A stretch of 64,000 nt of DNA from Isoetes taiwanensis (Eukaryota > Streptophyta > Lycopodiopsida > Isoetales > Isoetaceae), in contig JAJEKV010000003.1 in assembly GCA_021234155.1 (NCBI GenBank), positions 22,225,569 to 22,289,568 on the forward strand, read 5' to 3'. Both the position numbers and the translations under genes were made by a program. This document shows positions 1 to 11,005 of the stretch, piece by piece. Every line of letters starts with the position of its first letter. The first letter of the stretch is position 1. The notes beneath the pieces were generated by a model, which worked only from the letters and a program-made list of their open reading frames with translations, had not been told where the DNA came from and did no database searches.

Positions 1-1560
1 CAAACTAAAACGCTACCGGGCGATTTGATTAACCTAGTGGAAAACGTAACCCAAAAATAGAAATGCGCCAAGCGCGATTTCTCCCATTCCAGCATATTAT
101 TCTAACAAAATACATAATGCGTAAATGCGTAATGCAATTCAAAATATAAAGCCGCTTAGAGCAGATATATAATAATAATACTCCTTGTTTAGTTCAATAT
201 TTAGTTCATTGTTTTAGTTCATTATTTAGAAATGATAGAGGAAGAGCTAGTGAAGATCTATGATCTATGATCTATGATCTAGATCATAGAGCAAGATCAT
301 AGATCGATATGAAATAGAAACGAGATAGAGGAAGAGCTAGTGAAATATAATAACTTCATTATTTAAGATCATTAATTAGAACAGATAGAGGAAGAGCTAG
401 TGAAATAGAGGAAGAGCTAGTGAAATAGAATAACTTCATTATTTTAGATCATTAATTAGAAATCGTATAGAGGAAGAGCTAGTGAAATAGAATAAGAGCA
501 GAGGAATCGGCAAGATCACGATAATTCAAGGTAGGGCACTTTAGGACTGATGCATGTAAAAGTAAATAACATGCTTTATGGAAAATAACTACTTTATGTA
601 AATAACAAGAAATACTAACCCGAGAAACCTTAAGAAGTGATTCGAGAAGCCTTAAGAAGCCGAAAAAAGCAATAGCAAATTTTAATTTGGAGAAAAAGCA
701 ATAGCAAAATGAGAAGCTTTAACACAAAAACCAAAGTTATTCAAAGTCGAGAGATTGTAGAGAGCCGAAAAGCCAAAAACCGTAAAAACCTTGTATAGAG
801 CCTACAAACCTTGTATAGAACCTTGTATTGAGCCGAAAAGCATATAGAAGCCGAAAAGCATATAGAAGCCGAAGTTTAAAGCGTAAAAGCCAGAAAAGCC
901 GAAGTTTATAGAAGCCAAAAGTCGAGAAGCAATTAGAAGAGAAGCAGAGAAGCGTGACGAGATTGAAGCAAACGAGATTGAAGTCGAAAAAGCGCCCGAA
1001 AAGCCGATTGCATGCAGAGATGCTTCGAAGCCCCAAAAAAAGCCGATTATGCGCCGAAGAGAAGATCGAAAGAGAGACGTAAAGTTGGAAAGTTGGATCG
1101 AAAGAGAGATAAAGTTGGAAAGGGATTGTAAACCGGAAATAATAACCGCTTTAAAAAATTAAATCACAGCGCCATAATAACTGCCGCGAAAATTTATTAC
1201 AAGGGTTATAAGTTATAAGATTTATAAGGTTAATAGTTTTAAGGTTAATAGATTTAAGGTTAATAGTTTTAAGGTTAATAGTTTTAAGGTTTATAAGTTA
1301 AGGTTAATATTTTTAAGTTCATAAATAAGGTTATAAGTTTAAAAGTTTATGAATTTGAATTTAGAAGTTGTTTCTAAGGTTACAACATTTAAGGTTATTA
1401 TAAGTTAATATATTATAGGTTCACTTATTATTATTATAGATTAAGTTATTATAGGTTATTAAGGTTATTATTAAAGTTAACTTTCATTTAAGAACATGTT
1501 AGGGAGATGTTATTTGGATATGCTAACTTACTATAGGTTTTATGCATTTTAGGTCAATGG
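1..1560. other. AT-rich spacer with short interspersed repeats
   Basis: No coding region is recognisable. The stretch is AT-rich and made of short local repeats: a gaggaagagctagtgaaata unit recurs about five times between 236 and 490, often followed by a TTCATTATTT block. An 'agaagccgaaaagcatat' unit repeats near 830-880, and 'aaggttaatagttt' repeats about five times between 1205 and 1320. The open frame on the minus strand at 737-1036 is a low-complexity product of these repeats. Confidence 0.7.
236..490. repeat. Imperfect tandem repeat, gaggaagagctagtgaaat unit
   Basis: The unit gaggaagagctagtgaaat occurs at about 238, 327, 389, 408 and 471. Between copies lie variable AT-rich blocks, including a repeated 'taacttcattattt.agatcattaattaga' segment. 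A cluster of ATGATCTATGATCT and its complement at 255-310 adds a small palindrome. It looks like a decayed minisatellite. Confidence 0.7.
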
Positions 1561-1561
1561 C

Positions 1562-4497
1562 ATGCAAAATGCTAAATCCCCAAGGCCCCAACTAATGAAG
1601 ATGACAAAGATGATGGGAAAAGAAAGGAAAAAGACCAGAAATGAAAAGGATGAAGATGACAAAGATGATGGCAAAGGAAAGGAAAAGACCTCAAATGAAA
1701 AGGATGATGCCAAAGGAAAGGAAATTGTACTTTATACTCTGGGTCGATTGGAAAAACAAGAAGGTCAAGATCCCCGCATGCATGCAAATGAGAGAGGGAG
1801 AAGGGAGAAGGGATTATTGTTCTAGCAGATCCTATCAATGCAAAGTTGAATGATGAAAGATTAGGGGAGGACAGGTTAGGTGTGGCAATCTCAAAATTAT
1901 ATGACAATTGGAAGGAAAAGGGTTCGTGCAAAACAAGAATGCCTAGCTTGTGTGAAGCAACTAGAGGTTCCAACTATTGTTGCATGGCCTAGGGACAAGA
2001 TTCAACTGGAGGGGAACTACACGTTTCCTATAGATGTAGAACCATTGTCAACAATGTTCACACAAATTAGCAAGAGGCCACTTCCAACTTTCAAACATTA
2101 TCCCACCAAAAGATGCAAGTCGATTCTCGATTGTTCTCCGAAGCTATGATGAAGGTTAGAGGAGGTGAATGTTGTTGGGCTTCTTGTGTTAGAATGTTCA
2201 CAATAGAGGAGTTGGTGGGAGCAAGAGCTACATATCGAACATAAGTGTGATAGCGGGAGGAATTTCATGTACACCATATTTGGCTATGCAATTCAGGATG
2301 AAAGATCAAAGAAGAAAAGATTCCCATTGAATGGAAAGTGGATATGTTCAAAAGCATGGATGGCTATACATGGAATTCCAACCTCTTCTTGGCAATAACC
2401 GGCAAAAAGAGACATGAAAATGGTAGTAAAATTGCATTGCATGGGAACACGGCCCGGTAAGGCCTACCTCAAGAACTATAGCCGCAAAAGGAAATATTTG
2501 AAAGATATGTGGATTTCAATGCAGAAAAAACATGCCACATAAGAGTAAGAAGGATGAACAGGTAGGTAGAGTTATTGTTGAAAAGAGATTGCCATCCCAT
2601 TGTACCCAAAAGAGCATATTAGAGGAAATAAATGCATTGCTTCGGGAACTTGGAGTGGCCTCTATATCCCAGCCCAGTTTTAGTAGGCTATGGAATAAGC
2701 ATTTCAAGCATGTGACCATAGCAACTTCAAACAACTTTGCCAAGTGCAATTTATGTGCTAAGCTGAAGGAGACACTAGATAAGACCGTGCAACCAAGTCT
2801 AAGTGCAAAGATAAGGGAACATATGAAGGACCATATGACAGATCAACTATCATGTAGATCAACTTATTGGATGTGGAGGACCTTATCTGCAATGGAACCT
2901 AATAACTATCTATGTATTATACATGATAAAATGGACCAACAGAAGACTTGTCTTCCACAATTCAAGTACATTCCTAAGTCATGTGGAAGATCATACCCTT
3001 TGCAGATTTCAATGATCAGGCAATATTGCATGGGCGCCTCGGACCTATTATGGCCATTTCAGTTTAGAGTTGTGGAGTGATGGTCCGCATTTTCACATTG
3101 GGAGTATCATGAGGTGTTTAAGAAACTATGAGAAGGGTTACAATGGTCACCCACAGATCCTACAGACTAGCCGGGCACTACATAGTGCATTGTTGGATGG
3201 AACCCCTAATAGTATTGAAAAGTTTAGCAAGGCAAGATTTAGGAGGAATGGACCTAATGAACATGTTGGAGCTTCAACATCTCGTGCTAAACCTCGAGAT
3301 CTGCCTGTAAAGCTCCTCTTGCAACTAGATAATTGTGCTGGTCAAAATAAGAATAGATGGATGTTTTCTTTCCTATCCTACTTAACAACCGTGGGTATTT
3401 TTGAAAGAGTCAATTTGGGGTTCCTAATGCCCGGACATACTCATGAGGATGTGGATGCATTGTTTGGAAAATATAGTCATGTATTGAGACAAAGAGACAG
3501 CTTACCAACTTTCCCAAAGCTATTGGAAATATTTCATGGATGTACAAATCCATCTCCTATAGGATCTATCATAGAAGAAGTGCCCGATTGGAAGAGTTTT
3601 GTGGATGGTTATGCTCTCGACATGGAAGGTCATTCTAGACCTCTTCAATTCACTTTTGGGTGAGAGAAGGGATTCCAATCATGCAATGGAAAATGAGACC
3701 TTCAGAGGAGAAGTGGAGAGGTGGGGCAGAAATTTGGCCTTGAGGATGCAAATGGCAAGCCTATGATACCTCCCGGTCAACCAAAAGCTCTAAAACCAAT
3801 CAAGAAGTCAAGCAATTGGGCTTGACTAAGGATGGCATCAATGACTACATCAAGCATTGGCAAACTAATTCAGATGAGACTAATCGCATTGATAGATTAT
3901 TGGAAGAAGGTGATCAACTTGTTGGATGAGGTAGACACATCCTCGAACAAATTCTTTGGAAGGGTGGTTCCCTAAAAGTAAGTGGAAAACATTAGCTGTG
4001 TCTGACGAAGATGATGGTACCATTAGTAGCATTGTGAAGGCATATGCTCCTCCTCAATCGATAAACACTATGTTGGTCCTAAGAAGGATAGGCCAAAATA
4101 TCTAGGCATGGATTGTTATGAACCTTCTAACGGCGTGGAGTGCCACCAATTTGTAGTAGTAAAACCAGCAGATCTAGAGACCTATCCGAAGGTGGTTGGG
4201 ATGGACTATCTCGATATTTGCAAAGAAGAAGGTGATGTTAACTTCAATAAGGTGCGCGTGGAATGGTGGTGTCCAGTACATCAGTTGAGTAATGTCACCG
4301 ATAAAGAAAGATATTCAGATTGTTGGACAAAGAGGTGGAGGAGAAATCCTAGTGATCCTGATCTTTGGCTAGACATTGAAACCGTATTGTACTCATGGAC
4401 TCCAAAAACTATTCCTAGTAAAACAGCGAGAGTTACAATACCTCAGGATGTAAGGAATAAGGTTCTCATATCCTTGGGGATGTTGGTGGAAAAATGA
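1562..4497 (+). pseudogene. Degenerate DUF7869-like (GHTHEDVD family) protein gene
   Basis: Several plus-strand frames add up to one broken gene. 2532-3030 encodes a part with FAKCNLCAKLK and the HDKMDQQKT motif. From about 3031 the frame shifts and continues to 3663 with LWSDGPHFH, LQLDNCAGQNKNR and PGHTHEDVDALFG. 4108-4497 encodes a further C-terminal piece, and 1562-1825 is Lys/Glu-rich. The LDNC...GHTHEDxD pattern is characteristic of the DUF7869 family, large proteins often multi-copy in plants and algae and thought to carry an RNase-H-like, possibly transposase-derived, fold. Here the frame breaks near 3030 and at 3663, so it is a pseudogene or a mis-spliced remnant. An AATAAA lies near 4526. 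The biochemical role of the family is not established; family assignment is fairly safe, function is not. Confidence 0.6.
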
Positions 4498-4552
4498 TAA
4501 ACAGTTACTATGTATCAATCACTTTTAATAAAAGTTGTGTACTACTTGAGTT

Positions 4553-6328
4553 TCATGATATATGATTTTGTAATTTGAAGTTAAGGTGTGAATTTATATT
4601 CTGTAGCAGGTTATTGTATCTTTTCTTCTTCAATAATCTTATGTATGCTGCCTTTTCTTCCCGATATATCTCCTTTCCCCTGTGTCTCCTTGTTCTCCTC
4701 TTGTGTTCTCTACACTCGTCATCATACCATACTGAATCTCTGAATGCCCTGTTTTTCCTAATTTTGATCTTTTTCCCAAACACGTTTGTTGCTACCTTTA
4801 CCATGATGTCATTTAGGGTGTTTCCGTTATCACTCGCGTTGTGTTTTCCCCAATCCCATGTTCCCATTTCCTCCTTGATCATTTGGATGAAGTTTTCTGC
4901 ATGTTTCTCTTGGAATTGAATCCTCACCCTGTCTTTCTTATCATCCTTTCTTTCTGTGCTATCTTTTTGCGGCTTTCTATCCAGTCTGATTGTCAATTTA
5001 ATCGGTCTATGGCTTTCCCTTTTCCCAGTCGGCCATTCTTGTAGCATCAGCCCTTCTATCTTTTCCGCTGCTTGGTCGTTCAGAATTATGTAATCCACTA
5101 TGCTCTTACCATGTGTGTTTTGGCTCGTAAAACCTCCCGATCCCTTCCATTTTTTCACGCCATTAGCTATGATCATCCCCGTTGCCGTGCAGACTTCCAA
5201 CAATAATTCACCTCTAGCATTGACCTCTGTCTTATCTTCTGTATCCCTCTGCCATTCCCGTGTCCTTGCTGTGTACACTATCTGGCCATCTCTCTCGTCC
5301 GTGTGTGTGCTCTGTGCCTGTTCCTGCCTGGTTCTGGCATTTAGATCTCCTACTATAATCATTGGTTCCTGCTCCTTCCATTTCGTTATATTTTCTCCTA
5401 ATTCCAACAATTCTAGCTTATCACTCTTTGGCGGGTAATATGTAATTATCAGAACTACCTCTTGTTTGTTTTTCAATTGGATATTCAAGACCATATATCT
5501 TTTATTGATATCTGAATGTAATATACATGCATTGTTAGCTACACTATTCTTTATATAACAAGCCAAACCTGCACTCCCCCTCCCTATCTTGAAATCCCTG
5601 TCTTTCCAGCATGTGAATAACTGGTATCCTTCCTCCTCTGGCAGCCTTTTAACGTTATGCTCCCATGTCTCCGTCAGGCATATTATGTCGCAGCCGTGGG
5701 CACCTTCTAGTCTTTCTCCATCATCCCATGGGTACCCGGTGCAGTTCCAGTACCATAATGTCAGCGTCTTTTCCCCCGAGGTTGCTCCTTCGGGGTCTCC
5801 ATGTTTTCTGTGCCATTGTCTGTTCTCCTTGGTCTTCCCCTGGTTTTCATTGCCGGGGTTGGCCCCCCGAACCCTGCTTGTGCTGTTCGCTCTTCGTTTC
5901 CCCCGTTTTCGCTTCTTCCTATTGCTCTGTTCTGGTTCCCTTCTACCGTGATTATTCTCAGTGCATCCCCCGGCCGTCTGTTCTCCAGCCCCTGTTGTAT
6001 AGACTTCAGGAGGTATATGTTTTCCTTTTCTGCTTCCGTTGATTTCGCAATCTCCTGCACCCCAGCCGTCTGCTCTTGCGGTTGAGTCACTTGCTCTCTT
6101 ACCCTCTTGTGTATGTAGACCTTGCCATTCTTGACCCCTGCCTGTATCCCTGCTTGGTTCAGCTCCCTGGCTTTGGCCAATTCCCTGTGTAGCCCTTGTC
6201 TCTGCATCACCGTTAAGGACTCCTGCACTTTGATTCCATTTCTCAGTCTGGATCCCATCCGCAGGATCCTTTCCTTGGTTGCCATGTCTCTCAATGTCAA
6301 GTTTATGTGCCTCGATCTCCCCCTCCAT
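4553..6328 (-). CDS. LINE ORF2, N-terminal endonuclease part (truncated)
   Basis: The frame is open from 6328 to 4553 and overlaps ORF1 by 568 bases in another frame. The first 190 codons are Gly/Arg/Lys-rich and probably only the shadow of ORF1. The conserved part begins near 5770 with KTLTLWYWNCTGYPW and continues through LTETWE, ITYYPPKSD, MIIVGDLNARTR, SIVDYIILND and SHRPIKLT. These are the blocks of exonuclease/endonuclease/phosphatase (APE-type) LINE nucleases, which nick target DNA. The usual SDH triplet reads ESH, so the Asp is replaced although His remains. A basic tail (KRRTRRHRGKE) leads towards the missing reverse transcriptase. Translation of ORF2 would need re-initiation or frameshifting at the ORF1 stop. 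No start codon can be chosen safely. Confidence 0.75.
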   Translation of the reverse strand: MEGEIEAHKLDIERHGNQGKDPADGIQTEKWNQSAGVLNGDAETRATQGIGQSQGAEPSRDTGRGQEWQGLHTQEGKRASDSTARADGWGAGDCEINGSRKGKHIPPEVYTTGAGEQTAGGCTENNHGRREPEQSNRKKRKRGKRRANSTSRVRGANPGNENQGKTKENRQWHRKHGDPEGATSGEKTLTLWYWNCTGYPWDDGERLEGAHGCDIICLTETWEHNVKRLPEEEGYQLFTCWKDRDFKIGRGSAGLACYIKNSVANNACILHSDINKRYMVLNIQLKNKQEVVLIITYYPPKSDKLELLELGENITKWKEQEPMIIVGDLNARTRQEQAQSTHTDERDGQIVYTARTREWQRDTEDKTEVNARGELLLEVCTATGMIIANGVKKWKGSGGFTSQNTHGKSIVDYIILNDQAAEKIEGLMLQEWPTGKRESHRPIKLTIRLDRKPQKDSTERKDDKKDRVRIQFQEKHAENFIQMIKEEMGTWDWGKHNASDNGNTLNDIMVKVATNVFGKKIKIRKNRAFRDSVWYDDECREHKRRTRRHRGKEIYREEKAAYIRLLKKKRYNNLLQNINSHLNFKLQNHIS

Positions 6329-6840
6329 TGGCCTGATCGAATGGCTTTGACGATGACGCCCCTGTGTTCCTTGAACACCGTCTCTATTACTTCTGCAGTA
6401 ACTCGATATATATCCTCATTAGGCCTCTCTGCTATCCCAATTGGCCTAACATCATGCTTAATTTTATTTTTCTCCTCGTATTCCATTAAATGTGGCTTTA
6501 TCCTATCAAATGACTCCCATCCATCCAGCTCAACATTTGATTTTTCTAAATCAACCAACCTTTGCAAGATCTTTGATTTCTCTTCTTCGATCTCGTCCAT
6601 TCTGCGCTGCATTTCCTCGTTCAACTTCTCCATCCCTCCTACTCTCACGTCCATGCTAGTGATGGCTATCTTGTTGCTGTTGCATGTTTCAGCCAGCGCG
6701 TTGAGGGCATCCAGGTTCGGGATCTTTGATTCTAGCCGCTTATCCATCTGTGCCAGGAAGTCCCTAAGGTCCTGTTGGCTCACTGGGGCTCTTGCCGCAT
6801 CCGATCTCCTCTGCTGGCTGCTGTTGATACTGTCGGCCAT
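5761..6840 (-). CDS. LINE ORF1 protein (coiled-coil, nucleic-acid-binding type)
   Basis: An intact frame of about 359 residues begins at the ATG at 6840 (MADSINSSQQ); the open frame extends five codons further only through a TTG. The N-terminal third has heptad-like, charged helices around residues 60-110 (EKLNEEMQRRMDEIEEEKSK), predicting a coiled coil. The middle contains RIKPHLMEYEEKN and VKAIRSGQWRGR, resembling the RNA-recognition-like region of LINE ORF1 proteins (established family feature, assigned here by pattern only). The C-terminus is basic and Gly/Arg/Pro-rich with no CCHC knuckle. Known ORF1 proteins coat LINE RNA and act as chaperones. It ends with TGA at 5761, immediately beside the start of the endonuclease domain of ORF2. 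Confidence 0.7.
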   Translation of the reverse strand: MADSINSSQQRRSDAARAPVSQQDLRDFLAQMDKRLESKIPNLDALNALAETCNSNKIAITSMDVRVGGMEKLNEEMQRRMDEIEEEKSKILQRLVDLEKSNVELDGWESFDRIKPHLMEYEEKNKIKHDVRPIGIAERPNEDIYRVTAEVIETVFKEHRGVIVKAIRSGQWRGRSRHINLTLRDMATKERILRMGSRLRNGIKVQESLTVMQRQGLHRELAKARELNQAGIQAGVKNGKVYIHKRVREQVTQPQEQTAGVQEIAKSTEAEKENIYLLKSIQQGLENRRPGDALRIITVEGNQNRAIGRSENGGNEERTAQAGFGGPTPAMKTRGRPRRTDNGTENMETPKEQPRGKRR

Positions 6841-6860
6841 AGTTCTCGTTTGCAAGAGAA

Positions 6861-7360
6861 CTCCGTGCAGGAAAAACTCTGTGGTGGCTCTAGGCAGTGC
6901 GCTCGTGCTAGACTCTCGCTTGTAGGATAGCCGTCGTCTCTCCCTAAGACTATATATTCCCTGCTTCTAAACGGTATTTTATTCCTAATTACCGTTCTAA
7001 TTTGAACTTCCAAATTCAAAATTCAAAATCCCATAATTAATTCCGCTCGTCTCTTTTTATTGTCATTCCACTCCCTTCGTCTGTTGCCCACGGTTAATCC
7101 TTTTTTGGTCCTTCGAGGCTGATTAGTTGGGTGGGTGCCTGACTGTATTGATTACGTTGGTATTTCGTCCGTTCTGAATTTCTGTACTGATGTATTTCTG
7201 CATCCTTGTAGTTCTGTATTTCTGTATTTCTGTGCCTGTGTCATTTTGGTGGGCTGGTGTCATGGAACCAGAGGGGGGCCGTGCCCACACTCCCCTGGCC
7301 TATGGCGAGGGGTAAAACCCCCTGTCTATAACTTCTCCAATCCATAAATTCGTCATCTGA
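6861..7360. other. Possible LINE 5' leader or spacer
   Basis: This stretch lies upstream of LINE ORF1 on the minus strand and shows no coding potential beyond short shadows. It is pyrimidine-rich with runs of 'ttctgtatttctgtatttctg' type around 7180-7235 and a GC-rich block at 7262-7325. It may be the 5' untranslated leader of the LINE, but its boundary cannot be fixed. Confidence 0.4.
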
Positions 7361-7720
7361 GGTATTCTTCATACCTCGCTAGAAGTCATATGTTGTTCAT
7401 AGATATTATATTGAGTTTTTAGTGGTCCGGGTTACCAGTTGGTGGGTCCAGCCCTCGCTATCCTGGTGTACGGCGGAGGCTTGGCCTCACTGTCCCGTAA
7501 CTTGCCCCCGTCCACCTTTTACTCAGTGTTGACAGAAATAGGTAAATAGGTAAATAGGTAAATGAGGTATTCTTCATACCCCGCTGAATAAGTCATATGC
7601 CGTTCTCCAGTTGCTAAAGAGTTTTTGGTGGTCCGGGTTACCAGTTGGTGGGTCTAGCCCTCGCTATCCTGGTGTACGGCGGAGGCATAGCCTCTCTGTC
7701 CCGTAGCTTGCCCCGTCCGC
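7360..7720. repeat. Direct repeat of about 205 bp upstream of the LINE
   Basis: Two copies run from about 7360 to 7510 and from about 7566 to 7716. Both contain 'gaggtattcttcatacc', 'agtcatatg', then 'gtggtccgggttaccagttg', 'ccctcgctatcctggtgtac' and 'ggcggagg'. A short (ggtaaata)n stretch at 7540-7562 separates them. The location just upstream of LINE ORF1 on the minus strand is where promoter monomers occur in some LINEs; that role is inference. Confidence 0.75.
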
Positions 7721-8628
7721 CTCTTACTCTGTATTTCCCTTGCTCTCTGTGTGTACTTCAACGGTCCCGCCTTACTTGTACCTCTAAGCAGCTTATTCTG
7801 CACTTCATATTATTATTCTTGTCCCCTGCCTATCTGTCACTTATCTGTCGCCCCCTCATCTTGTGTTTCCCTTGGTGTTGACGTATTCGCCACCTTTTTC
7901 GTTCTGAGTCAATGCAGTATGTTCCATTTTTCTGTAATTTTTGCATGTTATCTTTTCTGTTCTATTGCCTAATGTAAACCGACGTCGCCTGAGATGCTTT
8001 CCTACCTTGTTTATATATCCGCTTGGTGTATCTTATCGGCATTATACTCCCTCAGTAATCCTTCGATAGTCTTTGTTATGTTAGAATCAATGATTTCCCA
8101 TAGTTTCCGTAATTCCCTCATATATATTTGTGCATTGTCTCCGCGGGGCATACTATTATGAATCAGAATCAATTCATCACTAAGGCCATTTTACGGATAC
8201 ACGATAAAGCTACTTTTACCAACGACAGATATTACTTCAGATTTTCTTTGTTCAAAAATTCTCTTAACAGAGATAATACATATGTATCTATACATCGTTG
8301 GTAACATTTTCAAGCATTCTGCTATGCTTTAACTTTTAATGCCTGTCTTTCCCTTGGTTGGCATGTCTCCTTACTCCCTGCTCTCCTTACTCCCTCCTTG
8401 GTTGGCTTTTATATACTGACCATTCTGTTGTCCAAGATTGCACTTAAAACAAGAGCCAAAGATAACTGATTTAAAACAGCCGATGATCCTATAACTATTA
8501 GAAAAAAAAAGCAGAAAGATGTTAAAACAAAAAAAGATGTTAAGACTACGCCTGAGCTTATCCCCCTTGGGCATCTTCCATCTCCCTTTCTTCCCGCCTC
8601 CTCCTTTCTGCATCATTCCTTATCCTTT
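7721..8628. other. Non-coding spacer
   Basis: Pyrimidine-rich on the plus strand with no recognisable coding region, RNA gene or element terminus. Open frames here are short and low-complexity. Confidence 0.5.
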
Positions 8629-9303
8629 TTACCTCTTTTGTTTCTTTTCCGTTGATGTCTCCCCGATCTTAGTCACCTTTTCCAGGTTCCAGTGCATGTA
8701 TGCTTGACAAAGAAAATCTACAGGGTTCTTCTCTGCACAAAAGATGCATATCTTACCATAGTCAGCAATCATAAGGCTATGCTGGTACCGCTTTTCTTTT
8801 TGTATGGCCCCATACATTTGCAGTCTATTGAAGCACTGCATTACCCGATCTAAGTCCTATCTTCGGATTGTGTCGTTCTTGTCGGACAGAACACCCATAA
8901 CATCCAAAAGCTAAAGGCTATACCCTGCATCCTTCATTCCTTGTGCATGGTGGATTCGGTCGCAGTGCAAGCAGTGAACGCGCCCACAGTTAATGCACGA
9001 TCCCAAACCTTTATCAAGGCAATGGCACTCCGGGTCGCAGATACACCACGGATTCAGGTCTTCCAGGTCCGGATTGTATGGTACAGTGAGATTCCCAGGC
9101 ACTCTTGATCTTGGCCGCTTCCTATCCCCATCTTCTTCTACCCTGACAATCCTTTTCCCCTTATCCATGAAGAGTTCCGGGGCTTGATCGCGCTGCTGGC
9201 TCAAGCGCCTTACTGTAATCGGAGAGCAGAACTCGAAGAAATCGGAGAATTCAATGGCAACGCGGGCTTGAAGCGCTCGGATAGCTTGGGAACGGGACTT
9301 CAC
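8629..9303 (-). pseudogene. Cys-rich zinc-ribbon-like broken ORF, function unknown
   Basis: On the minus strand one frame runs from 9303 to 8629 interrupted by two in-frame TAG stops, at 8913-8911 and about 8858. The first part has a charged linker (MDKGKRIVRVEEDGDRKRPR) followed by a dense Cys/His block, CICDPECHCLDKG then CINCGRVHCLHCDRIHH. The part after the second stop contains CIFCAEKNPVDFLCQ. The CxxC pairs suggest two zinc-binding modules. The upstream end begins at a GTG, so the true 5' end is missing, in another exon, or starts at the internal ATG near 9168. I do not recognise the family. It may be an ORF of a local mobile element or a degraded cellular gene. Confidence 0.45.
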
Positions 9304-10193
9304 TACTCACCCTCTTCCTAATATACTACTTAGGGTTACGAAATCTTTCCATATTCCCGCTTCTTTATTACGGCCGCCTATCTTTATTACTAGTCTTGTC
9401 CTATCTTGTCTTCCCTATGCTTCGTATGTGTGTGCTGCCATCTGTCCCCTATCTGTTATCCTGCTGTCCGTACGATGTCCTCTCGTAAGTTATAGTAATA
9501 ATTATTATTATCTTAGTACCTTATTACCCTACTCGAACTGGTTATTGTAATAATTACTACTACTATTACCCCATTAATAGACGTTAGTTATTTTCCCGCA
9601 GTTATTTTCCCGCATTGTAATTCATGACTTGTATATCTCTCGTGTTCGCCCGTATTTTATCACGTCCCCCGTATGTATCCTTTATCCGACGTTTCCGTAC
9701 CTCTTTGGTCGTCCACCATGCAGAACTATTGTTAATTGCAACATATAACACTTAGACCGAATTGTGTTAGGGGACATAGGATTTTAAATTCGCGGGTGCA
9801 AACTACGTGGCTGAACACGTGGCTGATTTGCTAAATAGACGTGTGTACAACTAGACACATGTCAACCTCATCCCCTAAAGACGCTAATTAAATACTATAA
9901 ATTTAGTTTAATTTAAATGGACCGATACGGATCCCGTTAACGGCTCTAGATTTAAAATTTGAAATCACCGGAAGTCGGATTTCTAAATTCTAATTTCCCC
10001 CCTTTCGACCGTATTACTCTGTGTCCTCCTGTTATTTCGATCATCCTGCTTGTGAGCGTACCGTAATTCTTAGAGCTGGTTGTAATCCTTGATCCAATCC
10101 GCTACTATATCAGTATTGATAAGTGTTGACGAGTGTTCTGAGGATATTTATCCCATGGTGATTGAAGACCCTTTCTTTCTTCCCCGAGCTCGC
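9304..10193. other. Non-coding spacer
   Basis: AT-rich sequence without recognisable genes. It holds a G-box-like ACACGTGG near 9810 inside a short 'cgtggctga' repeat, but no gene is positioned to use it. Confidence 0.5.
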
Positions 10194-10395
10194 ATTTTAA
10201 CATGCATTTTAACGTGCATTTTAACACGATACCATCTATGCATCTACTATATCCATACCTATGATTGAACGAATACTTGCATGGGTGTGTACACCTACCT
10301 GACATCGCCCGCCGGGTTAAGCCCATCGCCCATCGCCCATCACCCATGTTCGCCCATCGCCGGGTTAAGCCCATCGCCCATCGCCCATCGCCCAA
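10194..10395. repeat. Minisatellites: cattttaacatg triplet and GCCCATC array
   Basis: At 10194-10229 the block 'cattttaac.tg' occurs three times. At about 10305-10395 a GCCCATC heptamer repeats roughly ten times, arranged as two higher-order units each ending in GCCGGGTTAA. On the minus strand this makes a spurious frame reading (M/A)GDGRWAMGLTRR. The array is G-rich on the minus strand. Confidence 0.85.
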
Positions 10396-10411
10396 GATTA
10401 ATTGGAAATGA

Positions 10412-11005
10412 AGTTGGAGGCATTTAATTTTTGTGTTATTCTAACCCTTTTTGGTGCTCTGACATACTTTGTGTATTAATACATCTTTATGACATGGTGA
10501 AGGGGATAACCCAAGAGACCTAATGCTTACCTGTCAGTGCTGTCATTATTACCCTTCTTAGGCTAATTTTTGGCTGGTTTACTGCAGGTAACCAGGTTTC
10601 TTGCTCCATGTTTGGATGTATCTATATTTCTAAGCGGATGGTTCAAAAGGCAAGACTGCAAGTAAGATTATTCCATTTGGAAATCAGAGATTATATTTGA
10701 AACTCAGAACTATGTATCACATTATAGGCTTGTTGTACCATGTTATTGGGATGATTATATAAGTTGCAAATTGGAAAAACTCATAGCATTCATGAGGAAT
10801 ATAGTTGTATTTATGCTGTACTTGGAATATAGTTTTCTTCTTTTGAAATATATGGTATAATTTCAAAGTAATAATGCTATGTCCTTATCCTGGCCTAGGA
10901 AATTTGTTCCTGTCAATTTTCTAGGGCTGCTAAAGGCATACTTGGTATTTCCAGTCGGGAATATCAAGGATGGAAGTCCGGAAACAGATTTGAGGGGTTT
11001 TTTTT
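10412..11005 (+). repeat. IR1: arm of a ~590-bp long inverted repeat
   Basis: This segment reappears in inverted orientation at 27330-27916 with only a handful of differences over about 590 bases (I noted about five substitutions by eye). It carries exon-like pieces in plus orientation: an acceptor tttactgcag at 10579-10588, an exon of about 75 bases, a gtaagatt donor near 10661, and a second candidate exon after tggcctag near 10900. The protein these exons came from is not recognised. Its near identity to the other arm implies recent duplication or gene conversion. Confidence 0.85.

Larger units (their letters stand above)
4553..6860 (-). mobile_element. LINE (non-LTR retrotransposon), 5' half, 3'-truncated
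   Basis: Reading on the minus strand the segment holds ORF1 (6840-5761), then an overlapping ORF2 frame with an apurinic-type endonuclease, stopping at about 4553 before any reverse transcriptase. The upstream boundary is not defined: it could reach 7.0 kb or include the direct repeat at 7.36-7.72 kb. Losing the 3' end is unusual, because target-primed reverse transcription normally truncates the 5' end. A later deletion or insertion at about 4550 is more likely than abortive integration. The other LINE piece at 22.9-25.2 kb supplies the missing domains, but whether both belong to one family cannot be told because they do not overlap. Confidence 0.8.

Noticed and set aside
6122-6925. 267-codon plus-strand frame
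   Set aside because: It is the antisense shadow of LINE ORF1; the minus-strand reading has coiled-coil and LINE-like features.
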